A model generated the notes under the pieces. The model was given only the letters and a program-made list of their open reading frames with translations, was not told the DNA's origin and searched no databases. A stretch of DNA of 39,190 nucleotides from Planctomycetota bacterium (lineage in GTDB: Bacteria > Planctomycetota > Phycisphaerae > Phycisphaerales > SM1A02): the NCBI GenBank assembly GCA_016872915.1, contig VGYQ01000018.1:1-39190 (forward strand). Direction: 5' to 3'. The position numbers and the translations under genes are program-made. This document shows, piece by piece, positions 16,716 to 27,163 of the stretch (the first letter of the stretch is position 1; each line of letters starts with the position of its first letter).

Positions 16716-18641
16716 TCAGTTGCCGTCCTTGACCTCGTACTCCGCGTCGATCACATCACCCTTTCCGCCGCCGCTCTTGCTCGAGTCGTTGGATGTCGAT
16801 CCGGCCGCTGACTCGGTTCCGCCAGCAGACTTGGACGCTTCGTACGCAGCCTTTCCGAGTTCCGCAGCAGCTTCGTTGAGCGCCTTCATGGCGGCCTCGA
16901 TAGCCGGACGGTCGTCCGTCTTCACCTTCGACTCCAAGTTCGAAACGGCACTTTCAATGCTCGCTCGTCCTTCGGCGGTGATGCGCGATCCATGCTCTTC
17001 GAGACCCTTGCGCGTCGCGTAGATCAGCTGCTCCGCGCCATTTCGAATGTCGACGAGTTCGCGCCGTTGACGATCGCCAGCTGCGTTCTCCTCCGCCTCG
17101 CGGCGCATTCGGTCGACCTCCTCCTTGCTCAGACCGCTCGAGCCCGTGATGCGGATCTCCTGCTTCTTGCCGGTGGCCTTGTCGGTCGCGACGACATTCA
17201 TGATGCCGTTGGCATCGATGGAGAACTCCACCTCGATCTGCGGAACGCCTCGCGGCGCCGACGGAAGCCCTGTCAGGTCGAATCGCCCAAGACTGCGGTT
17301 GTCCGCTGCAAACTCGCGGTCGCCCTGCAGAACATGAATCGTCACGGACGACTGATTGTCCGCGGCAGTCGAGAACGTCTCCTTCTTGCTCGTCGGGATG
17401 GTGGTGTTGCGCTCGATCAGCTTGGTCATCACGCCACCGAGCGTCTCGACGCCCAGCGAAAGTGGGGTGACATCGAGCAGCAGTACGTCTTTCACCTCGC
17501 CCTGGAGCACGCCGCCTTGGATCGCGGCGCCGATGGCGACCACCTCGTCAGGGTTGATGCTGCGGTCGAGTTCCGTGGTCTTGAAGATGTCCTTTGCGAT
17601 CTCCTGAACCTTCGGAATGCGGATGGAACCGCCGACCATGACGACATCTTGAATGTCCTGAGCGGAAAGCTTGGCATCCTTGAGGCACGCTTCGCATGGC
17701 CCGCGAAGCCGCGTGAACAAATCCACACAGAGTTCCTCGAACTTTGCGCGGGTCACGGAGACCTGCAGGTGCTTTGGTCCATTCTGGTCTGCGGTGATGA
17801 AGGGCAGGTTCACTGTGGTTTCGAGTTGCGTGGAGAGTTCGATCTTCGCCTTCTCCGCTGCTTCCTTCAGCCGCTGCAATGCCATCGGATCCTTGCGGAC
17901 ATCGATGCCTTCTTTCTTGCGGAACTCCTCGCCGATGAAGTCGATCAGACGCTGATCGAAGTCGTCGCCACCGAGGTGACCGTCGCCGTTGCTGGCAAGC
18001 ACCTCGAAGACGCCATCGCCAACATCGAGGATCGAGATGTCGAACGTGCCGCCGCCGAGATCGAACACGGCAATGCGAGAATTCTTCTTCTTTTCGAGGC
18101 CGTAGGCAAGCGCGGCGGCCGTCGGTTCATTGATGATGCGTTCCACTTTCAGCCCGGCGATCTCACCGGCGTCCTTCGTGGCTTGACGCTGCGCGTCGTT
18201 GAAATAGGCGGGTACGGTGATGACGGCGCGCTCGACTTTTTCACCGAGGTACTCCTCGGCGACTTTCTTCAGATCGCGCAGAATCATGGCGGAGATCTCT
18301 GGTGGAGTGAATGCCTTGCCGCGGATGTCGACTTTCACGAGTTCGTCCTGCCCACCCGTGACCGTGTAGGGAACGCGCTTCTGTTCCGACTGCACTTCCG
18401 CGCCTCGGCGTCCCATGAAGCGCTTGATCGAGAACACGGTGTTGCGCGGGTTCGTGACTTGCTGATGCCGCGCTGGCTGACCGACGAGTTGCTCGCCCTT
18501 TTCGGTGAAGCCGATGACGGATGGTGTCGTGCGATTGCCTTGTTGATTGATCAGGACCTTTGGCTGTCCGCCCTCCATGATCGAGACAACGGAGTTGGTC
18601 GTGCCGAGGTCAATGCCGATGATCTTTGAGTTGGTTGTCAT
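16716..18641 (-). CDS. dnaK: Chaperone DnaK (Hsp70)
   Basis: This ATP-driven cytosolic chaperone binds unfolded segments of proteins together with DnaJ and GrpE, neither of which is encoded here. The 641-residue length is typical. Motifs are [12 protein letters not shown] (phosphate 1), [44 protein letters not shown] (phosphate 2), [14 protein letters not shown] (adenosine), the linker [13 protein letters not shown] and the C-terminal [10 protein letters not shown]. The start at 18641 is the Met right before the family N-terminus and has GAAGGA about 10 bases upstream. An apparent 70-residue upstream extension is leader sequence. A full-consensus sigma-54 promoter lies about 40 bases before the start, and no CIRCE element was found. 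Confidence 0.98.
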   Translation of the reverse strand: MTTNSKIIGIDLGTTNSVVSIMEGGQPKVLINQQGNRTTPSVIGFTEKGEQLVGQPARHQQVTNPRNTVFSIKRFMGRRGAEVQSEQKRVPYTVTGGQDELVKVDIRGKAFTPPEISAMILRDLKKVAEEYLGEKVERAVITVPAYFNDAQRQATKDAGEIAGLKVERIINEPTAAALAYGLEKKKNSRIAVFDLGGGTFDISILDVGDGVFEVLASNGDGHLGGDDFDQRLIDFIGEEFRKKEGIDVRKDPMALQRLKEAAEKAKIELSTQLETTVNLPFITADQNGPKHLQVSVTRAKFEELCVDLFTRLRGPCEACLKDAKLSAQDIQDVVMVGGSIRIPKVQEIAKDIFKTTELDRSINPDEVVAIGAAIQGGVLQGEVKDVLLLDVTPLSLGVETLGGVMTKLIERNTTIPTSKKETFSTAADNQSSVTIHVLQGDREFAADNRSLGRFDLTGLPSAPRGVPQIEVEFSIDANGIMNVVATDKATGKKQEIRITGSSGLSKEEVDRMRREAEENAAGDRQRRELVDIRNGAEQLIYATRKGLEEHGSRITAEGRASIESAVSNLESKVKTDDRPAIEAAMKALNEAAAELGKAAYEASKSAGGTESAAGSTSNDSSKSGGGKGDVIDAEYEVKDGN

Positions 18642-18688
18642 GTTGTTGGTTCCTTCTTTCCTGTCCGCTTTGGCTGCGGACCCTGTCG

Positions 18689-18712
18689 AGTAGCAAAGCC
18701 CGTGCCAATCCT
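18689..18712 (-). promoter_or_regulatory. Sigma-54 (-24/-12) promoter of dnaK
   Basis: On the minus strand the sequence contains TTGGCACG, four bases (GGCT) and TTGCT. This gives GG at -24 and GC at -12 with exactly 10 bases between them. It fits every defined position of the published consensus mrNrYTGGCACGNNNNTTGCWNNw, including the flanking A-G-x-A and the final T. The predicted start of transcription is near 18681, giving a leader of about 40 bases to the dnaK ATG. The site lies between genes, points toward dnaK, and no other such site was seen in the window. Confidence 0.8.
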
Positions 18713-18754
18713 GTTTCGGATCGGTCGGGGCGTATCCAAGCCTATTCTCGGGCG

Positions 18755-19810
18755 ATGCCCCAGACACTCGCGAGCGATGAGCGCGTGCAGATTGCCTCCG
18801 AGGCGATCTTGGCTGGGCTGCGTGCGCTGCAGGTGATTTTGCGCCATCCATCGGCTCGAGTGCCCATCAACAAGCCCGATGGATCGCCCGTCACGGCGGG
18901 GGATTTGGCGGTTCAAATGGCCGTCGCTTCTGTCCTTCGTCGCCGTGCTCCGCAGTGGATGCTCGTTGGCGAAGAGGGTGAGGGCAGCGTGCCGGGCGCA
19001 GAGGGTGCAGCACTCTTGGCGCGCGCTGTTGCGGCGGTTCGCGAATCGCTTGGAAGCGAGTCGCCCGCGGACCCAGCCGCCTTTCTTCAGGACCAAACGT
19101 GCTCTCCTGGCGAAACGTGGTGGACCGTTGACCCCATCGATGGAACCAAGGGTTTTCGCAGTGGGCGCCACTACGCGCTTTGTTTGGCGCTCGTGGAGCG
19201 CGGGGAAGCGACTGTTGGCGTTCTCAGTTGTCCAACGCTTGTGATCGGACGCGACCCGCTTGAGATTGGTGCAGACGATCAGATGGGAACGATCTATGTT
19301 GCTGCGAAGGGGCAGGGCGCATGGAAGTTCGCGCCACGCCCCCACGATTGCAGTTTGCCGAAAGCGCTGTTGCCCGTGGCTCGGAACACGCTGCGATCGG
19401 TCGGCGCGCCATGGCGCGTGTGTGATTCGATCGAGGGTGGTTCACGCGCGGAACGCATGCGTGGCATCATGAACCGAACATCGCTGCGATGGGAGTCCGT
19501 GTCGCTTGACAGTCAGTGCAAGTACGCGCTCGTCGCCGAAGGCGTGGCAGATTGCTTCATGCGCGTGCCAGGTTCTCGAGGCGCGGAAAAGGTCTGGGAT
19601 CATGCTCCTGGCGCGGTGGTTGCAAGCGAGGCGGGCGCGTGGGTTGGCGATCTTGTTGGTGCGCCACTGCGCATGGCCGGTGAGGCTCTCGATCAGAATG
19701 TGGGAACGCTCGCTTGTGACCGGTCGATCGTGACGCAGGTTCACGAGGCGGCGCGCGCAGCTCTCTCCGCCTCAGTGCCTGTACAGGCCAAGCACGGCAG
19801 TTCGTCGTGA
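18755..19810 (+). CDS. Hal2/CysQ-type 3'(2'),5'-bisphosphate nucleotidase (inositol monophosphatase superfamily)
   Basis: This 351-residue protein belongs to the Mg-dependent, lithium-sensitive phosphatase superfamily. The metal-site motifs are GEEGE (72-76), DPIDGTKGF (126-134) and [14 protein letters not shown] near 284. The exact DPIDGTKGF and the [11 protein letters not shown] segment (40-50) are closer to Hal2-type bisphosphate nucleotidases than to inositol monophosphatases, which suggests removal of the 3'-phosphate from PAP, a by-product of sulfate assimilation. I chose the ATG at 18755, since an upstream extension would cover the dnaK promoter. It is divergent from dnaK, and its last bases overlap the next gene (GTGA), suggesting translational coupling. 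Histidinol-phosphatase or inositol phosphatase activity remains possible. Confidence 0.85.
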   Translation: MPQTLASDERVQIASEAILAGLRALQVILRHPSARVPINKPDGSPVTAGDLAVQMAVASVLRRRAPQWMLVGEEGEGSVPGAEGAALLARAVAAVRESLGSESPADPAAFLQDQTCSPGETWWTVDPIDGTKGFRSGRHYALCLALVERGEATVGVLSCPTLVIGRDPLEIGADDQMGTIYVAAKGQGAWKFAPRPHDCSLPKALLPVARNTLRSVGAPWRVCDSIEGGSRAERMRGIMNRTSLRWESVSLDSQCKYALVAEGVADCFMRVPGSRGAEKVWDHAPGAVVASEAGAWVGDLVGAPLRMAGEALDQNVGTLACDRSIVTQVHEAARAALSASVPVQAKHGSSS

Positions 19811-20829
19811 TCCGCACGCTGTCACTTGCTCTTCGCTCAATCGTCTGGGCGCTCTCGTGGGTGTTTGCTCTCGCCGCGATGTTGACCGCCATCTTCTGGG
19901 GCACGGGGCGCGTGCTGACAGACACCGTCCCTTCACTTCAACAACTCCATTGGATCCCAACTGTTGCTGCGCTCACTGTGACAGTGCTTGCCATTGGGTT
20001 CCTGCTGATTGCTGCACCTGGCGCTGCGCTGCGGCGCTGGCGGAACGCGTTGTGCATCGTTGCCGGTTTGCAGGGGGTGATGCTGTTGCAGGATTGGAAA
20101 CCGCTTGCGCAAGCGGTTGCTGCTCCCGCGGTCGCCGATGCGGCGGCACCCATTCGCATCGCCCATGTGAACGCCAACTGGCCAGGCGCGGAGTCGATCG
20201 AGCGTGCGCGTGCCTATGCGCGTTGCACACGGGACGCTTGGGGCGAGTCGGGCGCCGATGTGCTGTTCATTTCGGAAACGGGATCGATGCTCTCGATGGA
20301 GGCGCAGGGCGCTCTCCTGACCGCTGATTGCAGTGTCTTCTTCGTTGGGCGATTCGGCGTCGTCAGCCGTATTCCTGTGGTGCGTGCAACGCCCCTGATG
20401 GATGACGGGAAGATCGCGGCGAGTTGGGTGGAGTTCGGTTCCTGGCGAGGGAATGAGACGTTTGCAGTACTTCTCGTCGATCTTCCGTCGAATCCGTCAC
20501 TGTCGCGTCGCGACGTGCTTGCGCGAATGTCTGCTTCACTGCGCGGCAGAGTGACGACAGAGCCTGATCTGGTCGTAGGCGATCTGAATGTGGCGCGCGG
20601 GAGCGGTTCTGTTGCCTCTGTATGGCCGCGGCACCGCGAGGCGTTCGCCGAGCAGGGCCGTGGCTGGGGCGCGACCTATCCACGGCACCTTCCCCTCTGG
20701 CACATTGATCTGATGTTGATTGGTCAGCGTGTGCGACTGCTCGACTACAGCGTGCGTGATTCGGGCGCTGGCAAGCACAGCATGCAGTGCGCAGAGCTGA
20801 ATGTCGGGGATGCCGGCGTTCGTCCGTGA
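19807..20829 (+). CDS. Membrane-anchored endonuclease/exonuclease/phosphatase-family protein
   Basis: This 340-residue protein has three predicted membrane helices in the first 100 residues (near 14-36, 48-70 and 83-100), then a soluble domain of the EEP (DNase I-like) fold. Recognisable pieces are RIAHVNANWPG, ISETGS, VVGDLNVARGSG (the Asp-x-Asn site) and WHIDLMLIG (the His-x-Asp region), with GKHS in place of the usual SDH near the end. The start is GTG, overlapping the previous stop in GTGA. Relatives include YafD/UPF0294-like and YdhR-type membrane EEP proteins; the substrate (phosphodiester in lipid, nucleic acid or nucleotide) is unknown. Convergent with the pseudopilin gene, with only 18 bases between the stops. 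Confidence 0.78.
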   Translation: MIRTLSLALRSIVWALSWVFALAAMLTAIFWGTGRVLTDTVPSLQQLHWIPTVAALTVTVLAIGFLLIAAPGAALRRWRNALCIVAGLQGVMLLQDWKPLAQAVAAPAVADAAAPIRIAHVNANWPGAESIERARAYARCTRDAWGESGADVLFISETGSMLSMEAQGALLTADCSVFFVGRFGVVSRIPVVRATPLMDDGKIAASWVEFGSWRGNETFAVLLVDLPSNPSLSRRDVLARMSASLRGRVTTEPDLVVGDLNVARGSGSVASVWPRHREAFAEQGRGWGATYPRHLPLWHIDLMLIGQRVRLLDYSVRDSGAGKHSMQCAELNVGDAGVRP

Positions 20830-20847
20830 TCCGACGGATGAACGGAG

Positions 20848-21645
20848 TTACTGAGCCTTCGCGAAGAGTCTCCACAATTCGCGGTAGGTCTGTTCAGGCG
20901 CGGGGGCATCACCCTCCGCCATGTTGATGGAGTTCCGAAGCCTGAATTGTTGATCGTGCCAGAATCGGACGGAGAGATCGGCACGGAGGGTGTTGGTGCC
21001 GTATCGGTGGTTGAGGTCACCCTGATCTCGCATGCCATCGACCACAATTGCCACTTCGGGAGCTAGCGAGAAGAGGCGCCGTTGTGACTGCAGCTCTCGA
21101 TCGTTGTCGCCTATGAAGTGATAGTTGCAGTAGATACGGTCCATTGCCGAGGGATCCCACTTTCCTTCGTAGCGCGAGGCGGGATGCGCACCTCGATGGC
21201 ATGGGCAGTACAACATGTGAGGACTGTCGAGCAACTGCACCTCAGGTGAAACGAGCCATCCCAGTCCATCCGCCTTCGGATCGAATTGAGGCGTTGGCAT
21301 TTGCCCCGTGTTGATTGCCATCATTTCCTGAGGCGCCGAGGTGTTGTCGTCGTCGAAGACCGTGGACGGAAGGTGGTCCGCGTAGAGAGCCGAATACCCG
21401 TACAACGCCAGACCAATCTGCCGGAGGTTTGATGAGCAGACCATGCGGTTGGCGCTCTCCCGCGCTGCCCGAAGGCCTGGCATCATGATGCTCGTGAGGA
21501 GCGCGATGATCGTGAGCGTGACAAGAAGTTCAACAATGGTGAAGCCGCGACGAGACTTGCGCGAAGAGGACAGCGCACAGGTTGGTCGCGTTTGGGCGAG
21601 TCGCACATCTCGGCTCCGAATTGGGTCGGAAAACTTCGAGAGCAC
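20848..21645 (-). CDS. Type II/IV pseudopilin-like protein with prepilin leader
   Basis: This 265-residue protein carries a long basic leader ending SRRG, then FTIVELLVTLTIIALLTSIMMPG: a prepilin peptidase site (cleavage after Gly, Glu at +5) and the hydrophobic N-terminal helix. The following ARESANRMVCSSNLRQIGLALYGYS is the common motif of planctomycete prepilin-type proteins. The globular part contains paired Cys residues and HFIGDNDRELQ. The start is GTG at 21645, with GAGGAG 6 bases upstream, which makes it convincing. It should be inserted in the inner membrane and assembled into a pilus-like or secretion pseudopilus. No pilus machinery is nearby. Confidence 0.88.
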   Translation of the reverse strand: MLSKFSDPIRSRDVRLAQTRPTCALSSSRKSRRGFTIVELLVTLTIIALLTSIMMPGLRAARESANRMVCSSNLRQIGLALYGYSALYADHLPSTVFDDDNTSAPQEMMAINTGQMPTPQFDPKADGLGWLVSPEVQLLDSPHMLYCPCHRGAHPASRYEGKWDPSAMDRIYCNYHFIGDNDRELQSQRRLFSLAPEVAIVVDGMRDQGDLNHRYGTNTLRADLSVRFWHDQQFRLRNSINMAEGDAPAPEQTYRELWRLFAKAQ

Positions 21646-21917
21646 CGATCACTCCTCTATCTCGGTGGGGCAAAGGCTGCCCCTCCTAGAGGGGAATTGT
21701 GCCACGGATCGGGGCGGACGCGAGTGAAGGGTTCCAAAAATCTCCATAGAAATTCAAATTTTTGCCATCTGAGGCCGGGGAGGGTCATGTCTGGGTTGCG
21801 CCGATAGGGATTTTGATGCATTCTTGCCCGGTGTCGGCAGGAGTGTGCCCTCCCACCCGCGTACAGATGTCTAACGTGTGGGCTGGCAAGCGTGTGGATC
21901 GGTCGCGTGGAGGACTC
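21646..21917. other. Divergent intergenic region, pseudopilin / ECF sigma gene
   Basis: These 272 bases separate divergent starts. Two hairpins that share the same C4 block (21667-21683 and 21680-21694) lie upstream of the pseudopilin gene. An AT-rich island with AAAAAT and ATTTTT arms (21736-21763) probably marks a promoter zone. No confident -10/-35 pair or gene is seen. Confidence 0.45.
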
Positions 21918-22484
21918 ATGAATCAGCCGAATGAAGACAAGACACTGATGAACGGCGTTGCGGCCGGTCATGAGGCGTCGCTCCGGCTGCTCTATGAGCG
22001 GTTTGGTGCACTGGTCTTTCGGAACGCGTGCCAAGTCCTTGGCTCGACAAGTGAGGCAGAGGATGCGGTCCAAGATGTGTTTGTCCAGATCTGGCGCACG
22101 GCGGATCGTTATGACCCAACCCGTTCGAAGTTGATCACTTGGGTGATGCTGATTTCTCGGCGGATGCTCATCGACCGGCTGCGACGGCGGATGATTCGGC
22201 CGCCTATAGGTGCGCTTGATGAAACACTTGGGGTTCCTGCGCCGCAGACGACTTATGCGTCCGCATCAGATCCGGAACTTATGGAGCATTTCACGAAGGT
22301 TCGGCGCCGCATGGTGGAGTTGCCGGAACTGCAGCGGGACGTGATCGATCTCGTTTACATCAAAGGATTTTCTCTGCAAGAGGTGGCTGAGCAGCGCAAC
22401 ATGCCAGTCGGTACTGTCAAGAGTGCTCTCAGCCGCGGACTTCAGCGTTTGCGGGAGAAGTTTGGAATTGAGGCTGCAGGATGA
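21918..22484 (+). CDS. ECF (sigma-70 family) RNA polymerase sigma factor
   Basis: This 188-residue extracytoplasmic-function sigma factor has region 2 at about 20-95 (LYERFGALVFRNACQVLG, EAEDAVQDVFVQIW, TWVMLISRRMLIDRLRRR) and region 4 at about 130-182 (LPELQRDVIDLVYIKGFSLQEVAEQ, VGTVKSALSRGLQRLREKFG). The ATG at 21918 has GGAGG immediately upstream; longer in-frame forms lack such a site. The sequence resembles the SigK-like group, which is usually held by a membrane anti-sigma factor of the RskA type. A plausible partner is encoded at 22696. Release by the site-2 protease at 840 is possible but inferred. Confidence 0.93.
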   Translation: MNQPNEDKTLMNGVAAGHEASLRLLYERFGALVFRNACQVLGSTSEAEDAVQDVFVQIWRTADRYDPTRSKLITWVMLISRRMLIDRLRRRMIRPPIGALDETLGVPAPQTTYASASDPELMEHFTKVRRRMVELPELQRDVIDLVYIKGFSLQEVAEQRNMPVGTVKSALSRGLQRLREKFGIEAAG

Positions 22485-22699
22485 GTGGCCGAACGTCCCC
22501 TTTTCATTTGCACAGGGTCCTGCGCTGGACCATGCAGGATATTTGCAGATCCTGGTGCGACTTCCGCGCTCATCTCTGCGTAGGTTGTTGGAGTAGACGG
22601 GCGGTATTGTGCGCCGCTCCTTCAAGGTTTTCGAGGGTTTTTTCTGTGGCGTTCCGAAGCAAGAGAGTTCTCGGGTCGAAAGGTCAGTGGAGTTCATGA
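22481..22699 (+). CDS. Possible small Cys-rich ORF bridging sigma and anti-sigma genes
   Basis: This 72-codon frame starts with an ATG overlapping the sigma stop (ATGA) and ends in a TGA overlapping the ATG of the anti-sigma gene (ATGA again). GAGG lies 7 bases before the start. It contains five Cys and an HLCVGC stretch in a basic peptide. Against it, GC at third codon positions is only about 58 percent, rare AGG/AGA codons are frequent, and no family is recognised. It could be a real coupled gene, or the 211 bases may be a noncoding spacer. Confidence 0.28.
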   Translation: MSGRTSPFHLHRVLRWTMQDICRSWCDFRAHLCVGCWSRRAVLCAAPSRFSRVFSVAFRSKRVLGSKGQWSS

Positions 22700-23604
22700 C
22701 AGATCACTCGAAAGATGGCACGCCTTCCGGGGCGGGAGATACGGCGGATCACGCCGACCTCTTTGAATTGGCTCATTTGGAAGTCACGGGGGTTCTGGAG
22801 ACGCACGACGCGGCGCGGCTCGAGCGCTTGTTCCGAGAGTCACCAGAGAGGGTGCAGCAAAAAGTCATCGAACTGCAGGCGGCTTTGGCTGCGCAGGAGG
22901 TCTTGCTGCCTGATGTGCAGCCCGACAGAGCACTCATTCACGAAGTCATTGCCTCTGTGAGGCGCGATATCCGTCAAAGCGATGCGGACATGGCACCGAT
23001 TGCCTCGATTGGTGTTCGGCGCGGTGGATCGTCGGCAAAGATCGCGACACGCGAGGATGTACAGGATGATCCGACCCTCGCGGTGCGCCGAGTGGAGGAT
23101 CTCCGTTGGAAGCGTGCGGCAAAGGTGTGGCGCGCGTGTTGTCTCGCGGCGATCGGTGGAATCGTTGTGACGGTGGCGTTCCACATCTCGACGTACCGCC
23201 AAGCTGTTCGGATTGGTGAACTCGCACTACAGAATGCTGTCAGTGCACAGTTGACGAGCATGATCGGCGCCGGGCTGCCTGAGTTCCTCGATCAGCGGTG
23301 CGTGGTGCGCGGCCTCGTGGGCGCAAGTCCGCGTGAGAGTGGCTCGGTTGCGGTCATGCTTTCCCCGAAGTTCGATTCCGTGCTCGTGGCTTGGATCGAT
23401 CTTGCAAAGGACCGTGTCCTTCGGCTTGAAGCGGTCGACTCCGAAACAGAGAGCGTGACCACGGTGGGTGATTTCACGGTTGTCAATCCCGTCGGCGGGA
23501 CGCGGCTGGCTGTGCCCGCTGGTACCGCGAACCTCGGGACAGTGTGGCGCGTGGTCGATCGCGGCGGAGCGGTGGCCTTCACGAGCAAGCCTTCAACTCG
23601 CTGA
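22696..23604 (+). CDS. Probable membrane anti-sigma factor (RskA-like)
   Basis: This 302-residue protein follows the ECF sigma gene. The N-terminal part (about 1-135) is soluble and acidic with helices (DLFELAHLEVTGVLETHDAARLERLF) and would bind the sigma factor. One membrane helix lies near 155-172 (ACCLAAIGGIVVTVAFHI). The outer part ends with a small beta-rich domain (VAWIDLAKDRVLRLEAVD, GTANLGTVWRVVDRGGAVAFTS) like the C-terminal domain of RskA-type anti-sigma-K factors. The zinc-binding HxxxCxxC motif of many anti-sigma factors is absent. The ATG at 22696 has GGAG 4 bases upstream. Function rests on synteny and architecture, not on a strong motif. Confidence 0.72.
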   Translation: MTDHSKDGTPSGAGDTADHADLFELAHLEVTGVLETHDAARLERLFRESPERVQQKVIELQAALAAQEVLLPDVQPDRALIHEVIASVRRDIRQSDADMAPIASIGVRRGGSSAKIATREDVQDDPTLAVRRVEDLRWKRAAKVWRACCLAAIGGIVVTVAFHISTYRQAVRIGELALQNAVSAQLTSMIGAGLPEFLDQRCVVRGLVGASPRESGSVAVMLSPKFDSVLVAWIDLAKDRVLRLEAVDSETESVTTVGDFTVVNPVGGTRLAVPAGTANLGTVWRVVDRGGAVAFTSKPSTR

Positions 23605-23646
23605 GGCTCTCTCGCGCCTCGCGCGGTGCGCATCCAAACTCGATCG

Positions 23647-25662
<2,016 letters not shown>

Positions 25663-25695
25663 TTTTTGATCGTACCGAGTTAGTCTTTCCCGTCG

Positions 25696-26208
25696 ATGCA
25701 AAGCGCAGTTGCCGATAGGCGTTGGTCGAGCGGTCGTCGCTGGCTGCGTGTACTCGTGATGCCGATGGCGATCCTCGGTGCGGGGCTGTGGATCATGCAA
25801 CAGCAGAAGACCGCATCACAGGGCGATTTGGTGCGCGTAAGGGTCCAGGTGCAAGACATGATCGAGAGGACACTGCGCACGGATGCATGCGGGCCCATGA
25901 TTGATGCGACCGATCCGCTCATACGCGAGAGTGTCGAAGCGCGGGTGCGCGGAGCTGTGCGTGGCGCGGCAGAATCGTCGCGAGTCGTGGTCGTCGTGGA
26001 AAGCGGTGATCAGAGCGGGCAGGGGACATCCGCGACACACACGGCGTTCGCGGGCGTATGCGGCGGCGAGCCCGTCGGCATCGCCGTGATCGCGCCGCGG
26101 GCGTCAGGTATCCCATCGGTCGTCAGCGTGTTTGATCTTGGGGCACAAGCGCGAACACGCTGGCAAGCGGAGTGCGACGTGGCCGCGAGTACATTGCCTG
26201 CCCCATGA
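25696..26208 (+). CDS. Hypothetical single-pass membrane protein
   Basis: This 170-residue protein has a basic N-terminus and one membrane helix (WLRVLVMPMAILGAGLWIM, about 16-34), then a mostly extracytoplasmic domain with RVRVQVQDMIERTLR, a Cys in ACGPM, VRGAVRGAAESSRVVVVVE and GVCGGEPVGIAVIAPR. I do not recognise the family. It is divergent from the ABC-F gene, 33 bases away, and overlaps the aminotransferase by 4 bases (ATGA), so the two are probably co-translated. The codon composition fits the neighbours, supporting a real gene. Confidence 0.7.
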   Translation: MQSAVADRRWSSGRRWLRVLVMPMAILGAGLWIMQQQKTASQGDLVRVRVQVQDMIERTLRTDACGPMIDATDPLIRESVEARVRGAVRGAAESSRVVVVVESGDQSGQGTSATHTAFAGVCGGEPVGIAVIAPRASGIPSVVSVFDLGAQARTRWQAECDVAASTLPAP

Positions 26209-27119
26209 CGGCGCTGCAGGTGTGGCTGAACGGCCGAATGATGCCCGCTGCGGAGGCGCACGTATCGCTTTTCGACAGCGGCTTCCAACATTCCGTTGGC
26301 GTCTTCACCTCGATGACGGCGCGCCATGGCGCCGTCTTTCGGCTCCAGGAGCACTTGGAGCGCTTGCAGTCATCCGCCGTGATGCTTGGCGCAGTTGAGG
26401 CGCTGCACATCGGCCCGCTTGCCCAGGCCGTAGGGTCTGTGTTGGCATACAACGAACTGTCGTCCGCACGGATTCGCGTGAGTGTGACGGCCGGCGACCT
26501 CAAGATGCTGCGTGCGCCCGGCGCATCGCGCCCTGCGCAGCGAGGTGATCCCACGGTGGCGATCGTGGCACAGCCACCCACGGAGTATCCAGAGGAGTTT
26601 TTCACCAAGGGTGTGCGGGTACGCGTGTGTGATTGGCGGGTGCCTGCGCAAGATGTATTCGCGGGTCACAAGACGCTCTGGTACTGGCCGCGCTTGGCGG
26701 AGTTGCAGGTTGCTGCAAGCGTTGGCTGTTCAGAGGGACTGGTGTTCACAACGGCGGGTCGATTGAGCTGCGGCTGCGTCAGCAATGTGTTCCTCGTCAA
26801 GGACGGAGAACTGCGAACCCCCGCCTGCCGCACGGATGAGGGCCATGATCGTGCGCCAGTCCTGCCCGGTATCACGCGACAGGCGATCATCGAGTGTGCA
26901 CAGGACCGAGGCCTGACGGTGCGGCGTACGGAGTTGACCGTGGATGATGTGTTCGCAGCGGACGAAGTCTTTCTGACAAACTCCAGTTGGGGAGTTCTGC
27001 CGGTGACTGCGGTCGAGCAGAATGCGATCGGATCAGGCTCTCCAGGGTCGATCACACGGGATTTGCGGGACGAATACATCGAGACGCTTCATTTCGAAAC
27101 ACGTCATCAGTCCGCGTGA
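26205..27119 (+). CDS. Class IV aminotransferase (BCAT / aminodeoxychorismate lyase superfamily)
   Basis: This 304-residue PLP enzyme is of fold type IV. It has the N-terminal WLNGRMMPAAEAHVSLFDSGFQHSVGVF-type start (VSLFDSG, substrate pocket), a central HKTLWYWPR with the PLP Lys, and the C-terminal CVSNVFLVKDGEL and LPGITRQAIIECA (phosphate-binding) segments. These fit both branched-chain aminotransferase and 4-amino-4-deoxychorismate lyase (PabC); no pab or ilv gene is adjacent, so the choice is open. I chose the ATG at 26205, which overlaps the upstream stop in ATGA. An alternative at 26172 would overlap the previous gene by 37 bases. Confidence 0.85.
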   Translation: MTALQVWLNGRMMPAAEAHVSLFDSGFQHSVGVFTSMTARHGAVFRLQEHLERLQSSAVMLGAVEALHIGPLAQAVGSVLAYNELSSARIRVSVTAGDLKMLRAPGASRPAQRGDPTVAIVAQPPTEYPEEFFTKGVRVRVCDWRVPAQDVFAGHKTLWYWPRLAELQVAASVGCSEGLVFTTAGRLSCGCVSNVFLVKDGELRTPACRTDEGHDRAPVLPGITRQAIIECAQDRGLTVRRTELTVDDVFAADEVFLTNSSWGVLPVTAVEQNAIGSGSPGSITRDLRDEYIETLHFETRHQSA

Positions 27120-27163
27120 AAACAGCGATGGGTGGATCGCGGCGCACGCGTTTCATCCTGACT

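Noticed and set aside
16992-18629. Plus-strand open frame of 545 codons opposite dnaK
   Set aside because: Long frames antisense to dnaK arise from its codon bias. The translation has no fold or motif, and dnaK itself is unquestionable.
18642-18754. CIRCE or sigma-32 element for dnaK
   Set aside because: No TTAGCACTC-N9-GAGTGCTAA repeat and no clear sigma-32 pair were found in the intergenic region.
18642-18851. 70-residue N-terminal extension of DnaK
   Set aside because: It would cover the leader and the sigma-54 promoter. The conserved DnaK N-terminus and ribosome-binding site both point to 18641.
25663-25800. 46-residue extension of the ABC-F protein
   Set aside because: It would overlap the divergent gene at 25696 and has no conserved residues before the first ABC strand.
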